Source: Himantopus leucocephalus
Lineage: Eukaryota > Chordata > Aves > Charadriiformes > Recurvirostridae
DNA: 64,000 nt
NCBI GenBank assembly: GCA_003993805.1
Contig: RSEF01000001.1
Span: forward strand, 96,147,674 to 96,211,673
Direction of reading: 5' to 3'
Numbering within the stretch: position 1 is the stretch's first letter; each line of letters begins with the position of its first letter. A program made the position numbers and the translations under genes. Shown here piece after piece: positions 39,601 through 49,480 of this stretch. Below the pieces are notes generated by a model. That model did not search any database. It saw only the letters and a program-made list of their open reading frames with translations, and was not told the origin of the DNA.

Positions 39601-40967
39601 TTGTAACTCTAGCACTTCCTCTTCTTCTTGTTGAGCCATCATTTCATATTAGGATTGAAATCCTAATTTTAGTTGCATTTACAGGCAAAGCACTGACTTA
39701 GGAAGACAGATTTTAAGTGTCTAAATATGACTGGGTCAAAAAGGTGACAGAATAGTTGGGCAAAAGGAGCAGATGATAAACCACATGAGTGTATGACCAG
39801 TATTTAAAGAGCTAGAAGACACTGTTAGATAAGGACATAATAAGGTACCACTTCTTCGGTGATGAAAAGAGAGCCCTAGTGAAAGGTAGATGAAATAGAC
39901 ACCAACACACAAAAGGCAGTATGCTAAAGCAAGCAGGAGACATTTAAAACAGCTACTGAATGGTTCTATCAAACTTGACGGGAAAGACCAGAAGAGCCTG
40001 TTTGCAAAAATCATTGTTTTGTGGAAATGAGTGTTAGGTGGATTCAGGCAGTCACAACAGGGAGCTGCTGTGGCTTTTACTCTACCCTTGAGCATTGGAA
40101 GATTTAGTCTCAATGACTATGAAAGCCTAGGTCGTAAAATCTCTTAGTCTTTGTTCTGGCTTTCCACCAAAAAAAGGTGGAAAAGTTATTCTTGGCATCA
40201 CTGGAAATGAAACCAGATACACCAGTAGAAGATGTACTATTAAGGAGCAAAGAGTTTAATAGATAATCCCAAAGATTTTTGCTGTCCGCTGTCTTTTCAG
40301 GTAGAACTAGGCGAAAAGGGATTTCCGTTACATACTTTCCAGATTGGTCATTTTTGCAAATAGGAGCAGCCGATGGGAACAACGTTATATTTCTTGTCTC
40401 TGATGACTAAAATTAATTGGGAAAATCTAATAAAAATGTAATATGGTATAATAAATGTCTTCAAGCTTTGCCATATATTTACCAAGGGCTTTCTGAAGGT
40501 GATTGTGGTCTATGAGGGGACTGCAGTTTCTCTTTTACCCATTAAATGATCTTGATTTTTGTTAATTTCAGATGAAAATGTCACTTTTCATACCAGTTAA
40601 TGTGAGCTATTAGTCATGAAACAGCAGCATGTTCTTAATTGCAAAACAGTCTGAGAAACACAGGGAGCTTTAACATATTGGACTTACCTGAAAAAAATTC
40701 TGAGCTCGACAAAATGCTAATACATCAAATGCTGGTGCAACAGTATAATAACTTACAATTCTGGAATTATTTTAACATATTAATATGTCATTGCAGCTAT
40801 TTGTCTGCATCTTTATTTATTGGTATTATGTACACCTTCAAATCACTCATTACTGCTGCACGTTGCATGGCATGATGCAGGCTGGTCATCATCTCCCGAG
40901 ACAGATGGTCCCTGGGGCCCCCCGGGTAAACTCCACCCCTCTGCATCCCCAGCACCTTGCCCAGGAG
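33602..40967. other. intergenic, unique; candidate conserved non-coding stretch at 38.6-39.5 kb
   Basis: 7.4 kb with no gene or clear repeat. A moderately GC-rich patch at 35640-35790 is followed at 35958-35967 by a perfect splice-donor consensus (CAGGTAAGT within CTGCAGGTAAGTTT), but no matching exon can be shown. The stretch 38600-39460 is rich in homeodomain- and POU-type words, including two ATTTGCAT octamers. A short GC-rich patch (40857-40967) abuts the LTR that follows and is unexplained. Confidence 0.4.
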
Positions 40968-40972
40968 GGCAA
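40968..40972. repeat. target site duplication, 5' copy (GGCAA)
   Basis: GGCAA directly precedes the TG that starts the LTR and is repeated exactly at 42102-42106 directly after the CA that ends it. Confidence 0.6.
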
Positions 40973-40988
40973 TGTGGTGGTGCAGCTT

Positions 40989-41011
40989 CCCCCCCCCCAC
41001 CCCAACCCCCC
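40989..41011 (-). other. strong G-quadruplex / i-motif tract
   Basis: The plus strand reads C10, A, C4, AA, C6; the minus strand therefore has three long G runs with loops of one or two bases, enough for a four-tetrad quadruplex. It lies 16 bases inside the LTR's 5' end. Confidence 0.7.
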
Positions 41012-41794
41012 ACTTTAGGCCACTCTGTGCATGGTGTGTTTCCCCCCTCCCCGCCTGGGCCACGTAACAGTACAATAGACGAGAATGTTATGTCAACCCA
41101 TTAACACCTGGGACACATAATGGTTCAACATAAAAGAAAGAAATTAAGTGATGGGCGATGGACCAGAAAGTTATGGCAACCCCTTAGCACACCTGGCTTC
41201 CATGATTCTTATCACTTGGAAACAATAACAGTAATTGATCTATCCTGAGAGTATATGAATTGTGGGCCAAAGAAGAGGGTGATACCAGAACTTCAAGATC
41301 TATCAAGCTGTGGGCTTGTGCAACTGGTGGAAAGTACCAGAATATCCATTGTCCAAGCTGGAACCCGGTGAAGAAGGACCAGAACATCCCATTGTCCAAG
41401 TTGGGCTAGAGTGAAAAAGTACCTGACAAAAGTCAGCTACCTCAGATGCTATAAGCAGCGATTCTAGCGAGACCCTTGGAGCTCTTCTGTATTACAGGAG
41501 GCTGTGATCAGCATCTCCCCTGAGCTGGGATGCCGCTCAGGCAGACACCTCAAGAATTATAATGCCAGGGCGAGTCAACCCTTTTGAGTCTCAGTTATCA
41601 TCCGCTGAGGAAGGCCAATGCATTGTGAGTATTTACTCCAAATTCGGTAAGAGGGAATTTTTAACTGTAGGCTAACCTCTCTTTCATCCACCTCTCTGTC
41701 CATGTGTCTCTGATATGCACATTAGCTCTTACGAGCGTGAGTGTTCTTATACTTTACTGGCCGAAGGGATCTTTGGTCCTACCAGTTAAAGACT

Positions 41795-41832
41795 CGTGTG
41801 TGTGTGTGTGTGCGCGCGCGCGCGCGCACATG
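41795..41832. repeat. 38-bp alternating purine-pyrimidine tract (TG then CG)
   Basis: A perfect alternation: CG, then a TG run, then a CG run (41813-41827) and finally CACATG. Alternating CG and TG tracts of this length are classic Z-DNA formers. The tract is inside the LTR. Confidence 0.9.
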
Positions 41833-42101
41833 ACCCCTCGAGTGGTGTGTGTTTGTATGTTTGTGCTCATGTGCGTATGTAGTGATTTGGGATACCTTGT
41901 AGTAAGTTAGTGTGAATCTTGTCATTTTTAAATCTGTAATTAAGTCGCTGTTCAATTACTTTGTTAAATCATCTTGTAAATCCTTAAATCGGTTAATGAT
42001 TAAGTGCTGCTAAAATTTAACCTCTTGATTTGCCTCACACTACTAATAAAGTTTGAATTGCTGCTAAATCATAACTGTGTCAGATATTTCCATCCATGAC
42101 A

Positions 42102-42106
42102 GGCAA
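42102..42106. repeat. target site duplication, 3' copy (GGCAA)
   Basis: Exact match to 40968-40972. Confidence 0.6.
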
Positions 42107-42369
42107 TTGCCAGGCTGAGGGAAGAGCTGAGCCCCCACTGCCGCCCTGCTTACTGCTGCTTCACTCCCTTCTCTCATTCCTGCTTGTTTACTTTATAAAA
42201 ACCAAACAGCAACTGAAAAAATGACACCTTGGCCAAGAGTAAGATGAAGCATCTCGTGTCATGAGACTTTTGCAGTGAACCTTCTCACCCTGCAGGAACC
42301 TGTGACCCAGGGAGCATCAGAAGGAGTGGTGTGGTCCTGGTATTTCAGACAATTCTGTGGAATCTTGTC

Positions 42370-43440
42370 CCATAACCTTACTTGGTAACTCTTTGAAGAC
42401 CTGTAAGCTAGTACCCACAGCAGTTTGCTGTAATCCTTGGTTTAACCATGTGTTACCTGGAGAGTTGCTTCCTTTTCACTATTTTGAATTTGCCTCCTGC
42501 TGGCTTACTTGGAGGCTGCCTAGTTCTTACACTGGAATTGTTTCCCACGCCCCTGCCCCAGGCCAGCGAAGATTTTATAGACCTATATTGTATATACCTT
42601 ATCGGTTGTCTCTTTTTCAGGCTGAACATTCTGTATCTATTGAAGTTATTCCTTGCACAGAAGCTGTCCTAAAGCTTTGATCATGTTTTGTATGTATTGA
42701 GTTTCATCTGCTGTTTTATCATCTGTGCCATGTCCGTCATTATGGCCTTCTACAGTTATTTATTATCTTTATACCTTACCTTTACCCTTATTTTTTTTTC
42801 ATCCTGAATAACTTCCTTCCAGGATTACTTCCTTCAGCTTGAATCCTGAGCGTTTATTCTGCTTTCTCTTTGTCAATATGAGGGCGTGTCCCCTTGTTCC
42901 GTGGTACCTTCTTTAAGAGTTTTTGGTGAGGAATCTGGTCAAAATGCTTTTAAAAAACCAAATCCATACAGCAATCAAATCTTCTTTGGCCATCTTTGTT
43001 TCTAGCATAATGTAGTAACTCTGTCAGATGGAATCAGCCTTTACAAAATCTATGTTGATTCTGCGCAAGTAATTAGTATGTTTCCATGTAATTAACTTCC
43101 TCATGTAGGCTTATTGCTCAGTATTTCATTGCATCTAACCTGGAATAATTTCCAAAAGTGATGCCACCATAGCATGGTACTGTAACACGGAAGAAATTAT
43201 AAGCTTAAGGTTGTGCATCAGTTCAAATGTTCCACATTTTGAGAGCTCTTGGCTGAATACCATCAAGACCTTGCAATTTATTAATGTTAATTTTGTGATT
43301 TGTTCCCGGATCTCTTCTGCTGACGTTTTATTCTGAGTTAGAGCCTCCACTGTGTTGCCCAAAGACTTCTGGTGTGCAAACCTTCCCAAGTTCTTCTGTA
43401 ATCAAGGTTGATTTAAAAAAAAATCATTCAGATTTTTTGG
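42370..43440 (-). mobile_element. ancient amniote CR1/L3-type LINE, antisense, about 1.1 kb
   Basis: Read on the plus strand, a series of diverged blocks matches the reverse complement of an old CR1-group element in the right order. They are TTTGCCTCCTGCTGGC (42489), GAAGATTTTATAGACCTATA (42569) and TCTTTTTCAGGCTGAACA (42611), GAGTTTCATCTGCTG (42700), AAGAGTTTTTGGTGAGGAAT (42915) with GGTCAAAATGCTTTT, TTTACAAAATCTATGTTGAT (43041), and GGCTGAATACCATCAAGACC (43252). It covers the 3' UTR side and much of the RT region, is heavily decayed and has no open frame. Confidence 0.75.
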
Positions 43441-45019
43441 TACTGCACCTAGACCAGTGAAATAATGTGGTCACAGTATCGCTTCTGGTTATTGTGGTCA
43501 CTATTTTACAAGGAGCAAACAACAGCTATTATAAGTATGAGACACAAGAACTCTACAAAGCCAGGTTTGCAAACCAGCAATAATTTATATATGTCTCCTG
43601 GCCATCTGATGCTTTTTAATATGAATGCCTGTACAGCACAGGTAGAATGTACATACTTTGGTTTACATTTTAGCCAATACTGGCTTCCTCAACAGTATTA
43701 TTATCTTCTCTTTGACTGATATAAGGACACATACACCAACTCAGGATATGTTCCTAGCTTTTAAAACTGTTTCCCACTTCAGCGCAAGGGTAAGTGTTAA
43801 TCTAGTTCTGTTATTAACTTTTGTAACTATTCTCTAGTGTAACAAAATATATATATACCTCTAAATAGCACTCAGACAGTAACTGTCCAAATGATAGCAA
43901 ACATCATGGTGGCTGCAAAATTCATTGGGGAACCACTGGTCTAGCAATCCATTACCAAGATTGGATTTTGTAGCTTCCCTTCTGTTTTATCTCCACAGGA
44001 AACTCACTTAAAGACAATTTCAAGGCGATATCCTTCCTTATACTTGTGTAGCTGAGAGCTAAATACTGTTGTAAGGGAACTGTAGCTTAAAATGACTGAG
44101 CAATGCCACATGAACATTTTCTACCTCTCTACAGAAAACTATGTCCAAGTGTTACTATAAATTTGACTGAAATAATGATGGAAGTTTCTAATAGCTATTA
44201 ATGTCTTCATATTATAATATCTTTTCTTATGGCAATAATACTTTCAAAACCACCCTGACTGCCAGTCCTTTCTTGTTGCTATCATTGATCTAATAATTGT
44301 GTTTCTTTTCCAACCTGGGGAGAAGGTTGCACTATTTAGTTTTATTTCTACTCCTAAATGCTATGATTCAGTATGGCATGGAACATGACTCTTAGAAATG
44401 ATACCATTTACAGGCAATGGTTATAATAACAAGACAAACAGTACTTACTGGTAATTGAGGTCCTTAATTAATAACATTTTAAATCCTAGGACAATCTGTT
44501 CATTAAACATTGCAGTAAAACTGCTCAAAATTCATGCCTTCTATTCAGATTGTACCTGGACTCATTGCTGTGCTAACAGGTTTCACCAGTCTCTCAATTA
44601 AATCTGACAAATATAAACTGCTTTGCCATATAGTTAGAAAAATACATTTATTTCAGAGCCTGTGGTAATCCAGGCTTTTGAATCTACATCCTGCTTCAGC
44701 TGGTAGCTGCATCACTACTAACCCTCTGTTGCATCATGGCAGAAGAAATGACAAGGCAGTTAGCATCTAGGAGACTTGCCTCTCAGGCATCAATTATCAC
44801 CCAGAAGGGTTTACAGCACCTCCTTACCACCTGAAGCAAGCCCAAGAGCCAGAACATCTGGATGTGGCCCAGTTTGTCTGAAGAATAAGGAACAGCACCT
44901 CAGTAAGTGTCCACTACTGGGAACCACACCTCCTCTGGGGATCCGTAAACGTCCAGTGAGCTGGGGCTTCACTTTAGTGACAGACCATGGCAGGGAGAAC
45001 ACAGTGGAGAGGTGACCTG
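43441..45019. other. intergenic sequence
   Basis: No gene or repeat recognised apart from short AT microsatellite-like runs near 43848. Confidence 0.5.
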
Positions 45020-45915
45020 AAGCAGCTCTAGTGTGGATTTGTGTCAGGTCCTGGTGCACCGCTCTATCGGCTAAAAACTAGGAACTGTTAGGGAGCACTT
45101 GGTAGCTGAAAAGCATCTTCTGGGGAAGCTGAAGGCATTACAGTTGCCACCCTGCATATCTTTGTTAGCGCATGCTCCAGCTCACGAGACAGGGAAGAGT
45201 CTGGTCTTTAGCAAAGCATTTCCACTTCTCTCAGTTTTGCAGGACTATCTGTCCCGTCTGTCTTCTGCTTCAGAGCACTGTAGTTGGAGAATAGCACCCT
45301 GGCACTGAGGACTGATAGTTGTGATTGGATAAGTACTAGAAGTCAAGCCTGAAATGAAAGTCCAGCTAAATTAAGAAATGTTGGCAGTCAGACAGGTCTG
45401 CCTCACACCTCTAAGACTGTGACTTTTTCTTGTGATTTTCCCCCAGCAATCTTTTCTAGGTAAGTACTTGCAGTTCACAGTTAAGATACATCTTAACCTT
45501 TCAGGTAAATGCTGAGTCATTTTCTTTGCGTTATGACTACTGAATGCTTTTTTAAAAGTCAGGAACAAACAATCAGATGTGTTTAAAGGAACATCTGGAC
45601 AGGGCCAGATGTCATTCATCTAAGTTGGCATGGCAGGACTAAGTTTTTTTCCTTTGCCTGTATTATTCACAAAGATGGGACACTTTGCATTTAGAGTACT
45701 CTCCTGTTGTGACAGCACTGCAGTATAAATTTCCCACCTGAAACCAGTCATTCTGTCCTCAGTTCAAGTAATTTCTGTCAAGGACTGTGGGTCTTGGCAG
45801 TTCCAGCCACAGTCTCGGTGAGGGAAAACATGACTGAAATACCACAGAGAGAAAAATTCACTTCAGTTTTGAGTAGTGCACCAGGACCTGACACAACCCC
45901 ACACTAGAGCTGCTT
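45020..45915. repeat. 896-bp segment bounded by 40-bp inverted repeats
   Basis: The left arm (45020-45059) begins AAGCAGCTCTAGTGTGG and ends TGTCAGGTCCTGGTGCAC. The right arm (45876-45915) is its reverse complement at 38 of 40 positions; the two differences are adjacent, at arm positions 18-19. Neither flanks nor interior extend the match. The interior (816 bases) has no recognisable transposase or other domain, and I see no convincing target duplication outside the arms. It could be a non-autonomous DNA transposon or a local inverted duplication. Confidence 0.7.
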
Positions 45916-46557
45916 TGTTTTCTTTAAAATTCTTTTTCACTTAAAATATAAGCTCATGCAGGAGTTTGAATATTGCTTATATTGCTTCCTATGGTCCTCT
46001 CTATGTTGATGCTTTGGTAAAATTTTCTTTCCAACTTTTCATTCATAGCCACCTTGAGCAGTAGTAGAAGACTTTGGTGCCTGTAAGTTATCAAATTTAC
46101 ATTTTCAGGTGCCTGAGGCTAAGCTGTATTGCAAAGCACATGCACAGAGAGCACATTAGGTTGGAGGTGCTCCAAAATTTTTTCGTGGCAAGCAAGGAAA
46201 ACCTACAGCTAAATGCTAAATCCTGCAATAGTTCAGAAATTTTTGCTCTACTCCAGAGCTTAGGTATGTGAATTGGGACTGCAAGGCACTCTCCTCCTGT
46301 CATTCAAAACTCAGAGCTGAAAACCCACTCCTAAATGTTCCTGGGGCAGAATGAGCAGGTGCTGTTTCCCCTTTCTCCACAGTAGCCCACTTCTTAAAGC
46401 AGAAAAGTTCAAAATCCTCAGCCCACAGAGCACGTAATTCACATCACTCCCTTCCCCTCTCAAACTGGAAAGAAGAGAAGTTAAAGGAGGTTTGATGAAG
46501 GAACCCCACTGACCCCACCTGTTGTTAGCTGGCCATTATGCAACTAGAAATACCAGG

Positions 46558-46584
46558 ATTCCCAGAATTAGGAATTCTGGGAAT
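46558..46584. repeat. perfect 12-bp inverted repeat with 3-base loop
   Basis: ATTCCCAGAATT, then AGG, then AATTCTGGGAAT. Each arm contains TTCCCAGAA or its complement, which fits the STAT consensus TTCNNNGAA. Confidence 0.85.
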
Positions 46585-49479
46585 TCCCAGGAAAGCAAAC
46601 AAAAGGATCTGTGTCCAGTGATTAGGGCACATAGTCATGAAAAGGCTGGTCTCTACCTGCAGAGCTTGCTTGTATTCCTGATTGTAGCATTCATTCCATA
46701 ATTAAAACTTACGTACCATAAAGTCAGGGTAGCTAAACTAAATCTGGGCCAGCTGTGCTCTCAGAAATGACACAATAGCAGTGAAAAACATGAATTTGGG
46801 AGAGAGGAAGCTTTGGACACACACCCCTGCTTCCGGCATATCATTTCACCTCTGTTTGTAGCAGTTATTGTATAAAACTGCAGTTTCTCTGCAGGCATCA
46901 GTAGCTAGGCGTCAGGGCTGTGGATTTCACAAAGCAGGAGCTAAGCATCTAAACACTGAAATCAAATTAAGTTGGAGACCAAACATTCCTCCCTTTGAGA
47001 AATTACAAAACAAGAGTAAGAGGTAAGAGAAAAGAGTATAATCTATAACAGACTATTTAGGATAAGTGAAAAATGGTCTTTATACAAATGTAGATTTATG
47101 TAAACTTCAATGGATTTAGTTTAATTAGCATTTTAAACTTGTGCTGTGGTTCTAGAAGAGAGAAAATGTTGGGACCTTAAGTGTAAGAAATATCTTGTTA
47201 ACCTTTCAGCAGCTAGCCAGCCCACCGTAATTCTCATTTACCAAGGAGCTGATTTGACAGCTGTCATTAAATCTATTCAGATTTATTCTGAGGTGTACAC
47301 AGATGTTTGATAGGGGTAAAGGGAGGGAATGGTTTATTGGGCTGCTCTCTGGAGTGGCTGCTTGAATGCTGAGCTGGACCACCAGATGGTGAAGTGCTGC
47401 TTTGTCGCCAGCTCCAGAAGCTGAATTGAAACTTCAAATCCACATCTTAGATTCCTTTCTCCAACATTCACTTGATATTTTTCCTTTGTTTGTGGAAGTC
47501 AAAATCAGTAGACGTGAAAGAGATGGGTCACTTCAAAAGGGACTTCTGTAATTAGCTCCAGATTGCAGCATAGTCACTATATTGACATCAGATCCTGTTT
47601 CAGGTATGTGACATCCCTATTTTACTAAGGACCAAGGAAGTTATTGCAAAGCGGATAAGGATGAACCATCCACCATAGAGTAAGTTCCTGTGGGCCCTGA
47701 TGTACCTTTCCAGGCACCAACTGTCACTTTGCAACCTTCCCTCCCAAAATCCCTGATAGAAGTGACAGCCGTTTTTCTTCACCCTGAAATGTGAACAAAA
47801 ACAATCTAAAGACACTTTTTTTTCCGTTCAGAAAATGATCGGAAATATGTCTAACCACAATGGCAGTTCCCCATAGCAAGTAGGGCCAAATACTACAAAA
47901 GCTGAAATGTTTGAATATCTTTTTATATTCGTTACTTAACTCTGCTTTTTGGGGGAATACTTATTGGAATCCTTGTAGCCACATAGGAAAGCACTGGAGA
48001 ATATTTCTAACTAAACTAGAATGTCTTCCCTTCCAATCAAACATTGTGGTTTTCCTAGGGTTTTGGCAGTGGTGAATCAGTGAAAAAACTACTGAAATCT
48101 GTGCTTATCAGAATACCTTGTAACATTTACATTCTCTGGGAGAGAGGAGTGAAAGAGCATGCTGATTAGCATCTGTACTTGATGGTGAACTTCCAAGAAG
48201 AAAAGATTAATTGGCTTCTGAGATTGTAATGTAGATTTATGCTCATTTTCTTTTTATGCTGAAATATTTACCCAGGTAAAGATTTATGCCATGGCTGTAG
48301 TTGATCGTGTTTTGGAACTAAATGAGTAGTTACCTCCCTGAACTTCTTGCTTTAGGATTTAGGAGTGATTATTTGCAGTGTTCATTTGATGGTTTTGACT
48401 AATCTGAGGATTTATTACTAGTGGTGCTGCTTAATTGTTACATGATTTTATTTTGATGGTAATTTGATATTTGCACTGATTAAGTCCTAACTGATTGGGA
48501 AGTATTTGTAGAAGGCTTAACTATTGCGTCCTCTTTAAATTGATTCCTGCTTATTAATTATTTCTAATAAAATTCCCGAAAAGCATATTCAGTCACTTTT
48601 TCTTCAATACATGGTTTTAGATGAGCCACTGAGACTGAACCAATTACTTTCATATACCTTCAGCTGACTCTGGGTGATTTAATAAGATGAACAGGAGGGA
48701 ATTACCCAGTATCAATGAGTGCACGCATACTGGTTCTAAGTGCTTGGTAACTGCAGACATGGCTCGGTAAAAGCAAAGATATCATTAATTTCAGTTGTAC
48801 TCAGACTGCCCTTTTCCAGTATGATTTCCTGTCTCAGAATGGCCGATAAAACAGAAGTTTCAGTGCACAAGGAAGTTTTTGACATATGATCTTAATTCAA
48901 ATCAGATTAAAACCAACTGTTATAAAAATTTCCTATGAAGGAGAAATTCCCCAGAGCCAGCAACTGTTCTATGAAAATGACATTCTTGTCAGTTTGACTA
49001 AAAATAGCTGTAACATTGATTTATGAAAGCAGTTGCAGGGGGTTTCAATATTCTCCTGCCCACAGCAGATCTGTTGGTGGGGTGCCAAGATGCTGACCCT
49101 GATGCTCCCACAATCTATAGCTCTGGGTTAGGCACAAACCTGTTTTGGCTCCAGACGAACTGTGCTGAATCCGAGATGCTTTGAATGAAGTATTTCAGGC
49201 TCACTGAGCTAGTGGTTCCGAGCAGAAGTATTTCTCTTGACAAAATGTCTGAAACTCCTGAAGACAATTATGAGTTGCTAAAATGTCCTGATTTGTCTTG
49301 CAATCAACTGAAACAGTGCAGTTTGTAATACCTCTCAGTCGCATATCTCACCCCTGGGCTGACCTGATTACATTGCAGCCTAGCCTTCATTTTGAAAATT
49401 AAGTTTCAAAATGTGCCCCAAATGCTTTCAAAGACCCCTTTTTTTTTTTTTTTTCCAGCCAAGTCTGCAAAGACACTGA

Positions 49480-49480
49480 N
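49480..49480. other. single N flanked by an 8-bp direct repeat
   Basis: AGACACTG occurs at 49471-49478 and again at 49481-49488, on either side of the N, and a 16-base T run precedes it. This looks like two contig ends with a small unmerged overlap. Confidence 0.85.

Larger units (their letters stand above)
40973..42101 (+). mobile_element. solo LTR of an endogenous retrovirus, 1129 bp
   Basis: The segment starts TGTGGTGG and ends CCATGACA, which are imperfect inverted termini (6 of 8), and is flanked by perfect 5-bp duplications (GGCAA). A five-base duplication is typical of class III (ERVL-like) elements. A polyadenylation hexamer AATAAA at 42045-42050 lies about 50 bases before the 3' end, giving plus orientation. 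The first half holds repeated modules of the kind found in U3 regions: a roughly 38-base module at 41078 and again at 41161 (period 83), and a module beginning ACCAGAA at 41284, 41336 and 41378, the last two followed by ATTGTCCAAG. No internal retroviral genes follow, since the duplication comes directly after the CA. The family name is not known to me. Confidence 0.65.

Noticed and set aside
40797..41104. Overlapping open frames on both strands at the LTR's 5' end
   Set aside because: Proline/glycine-rich translation of C-rich LTR and flank sequence.
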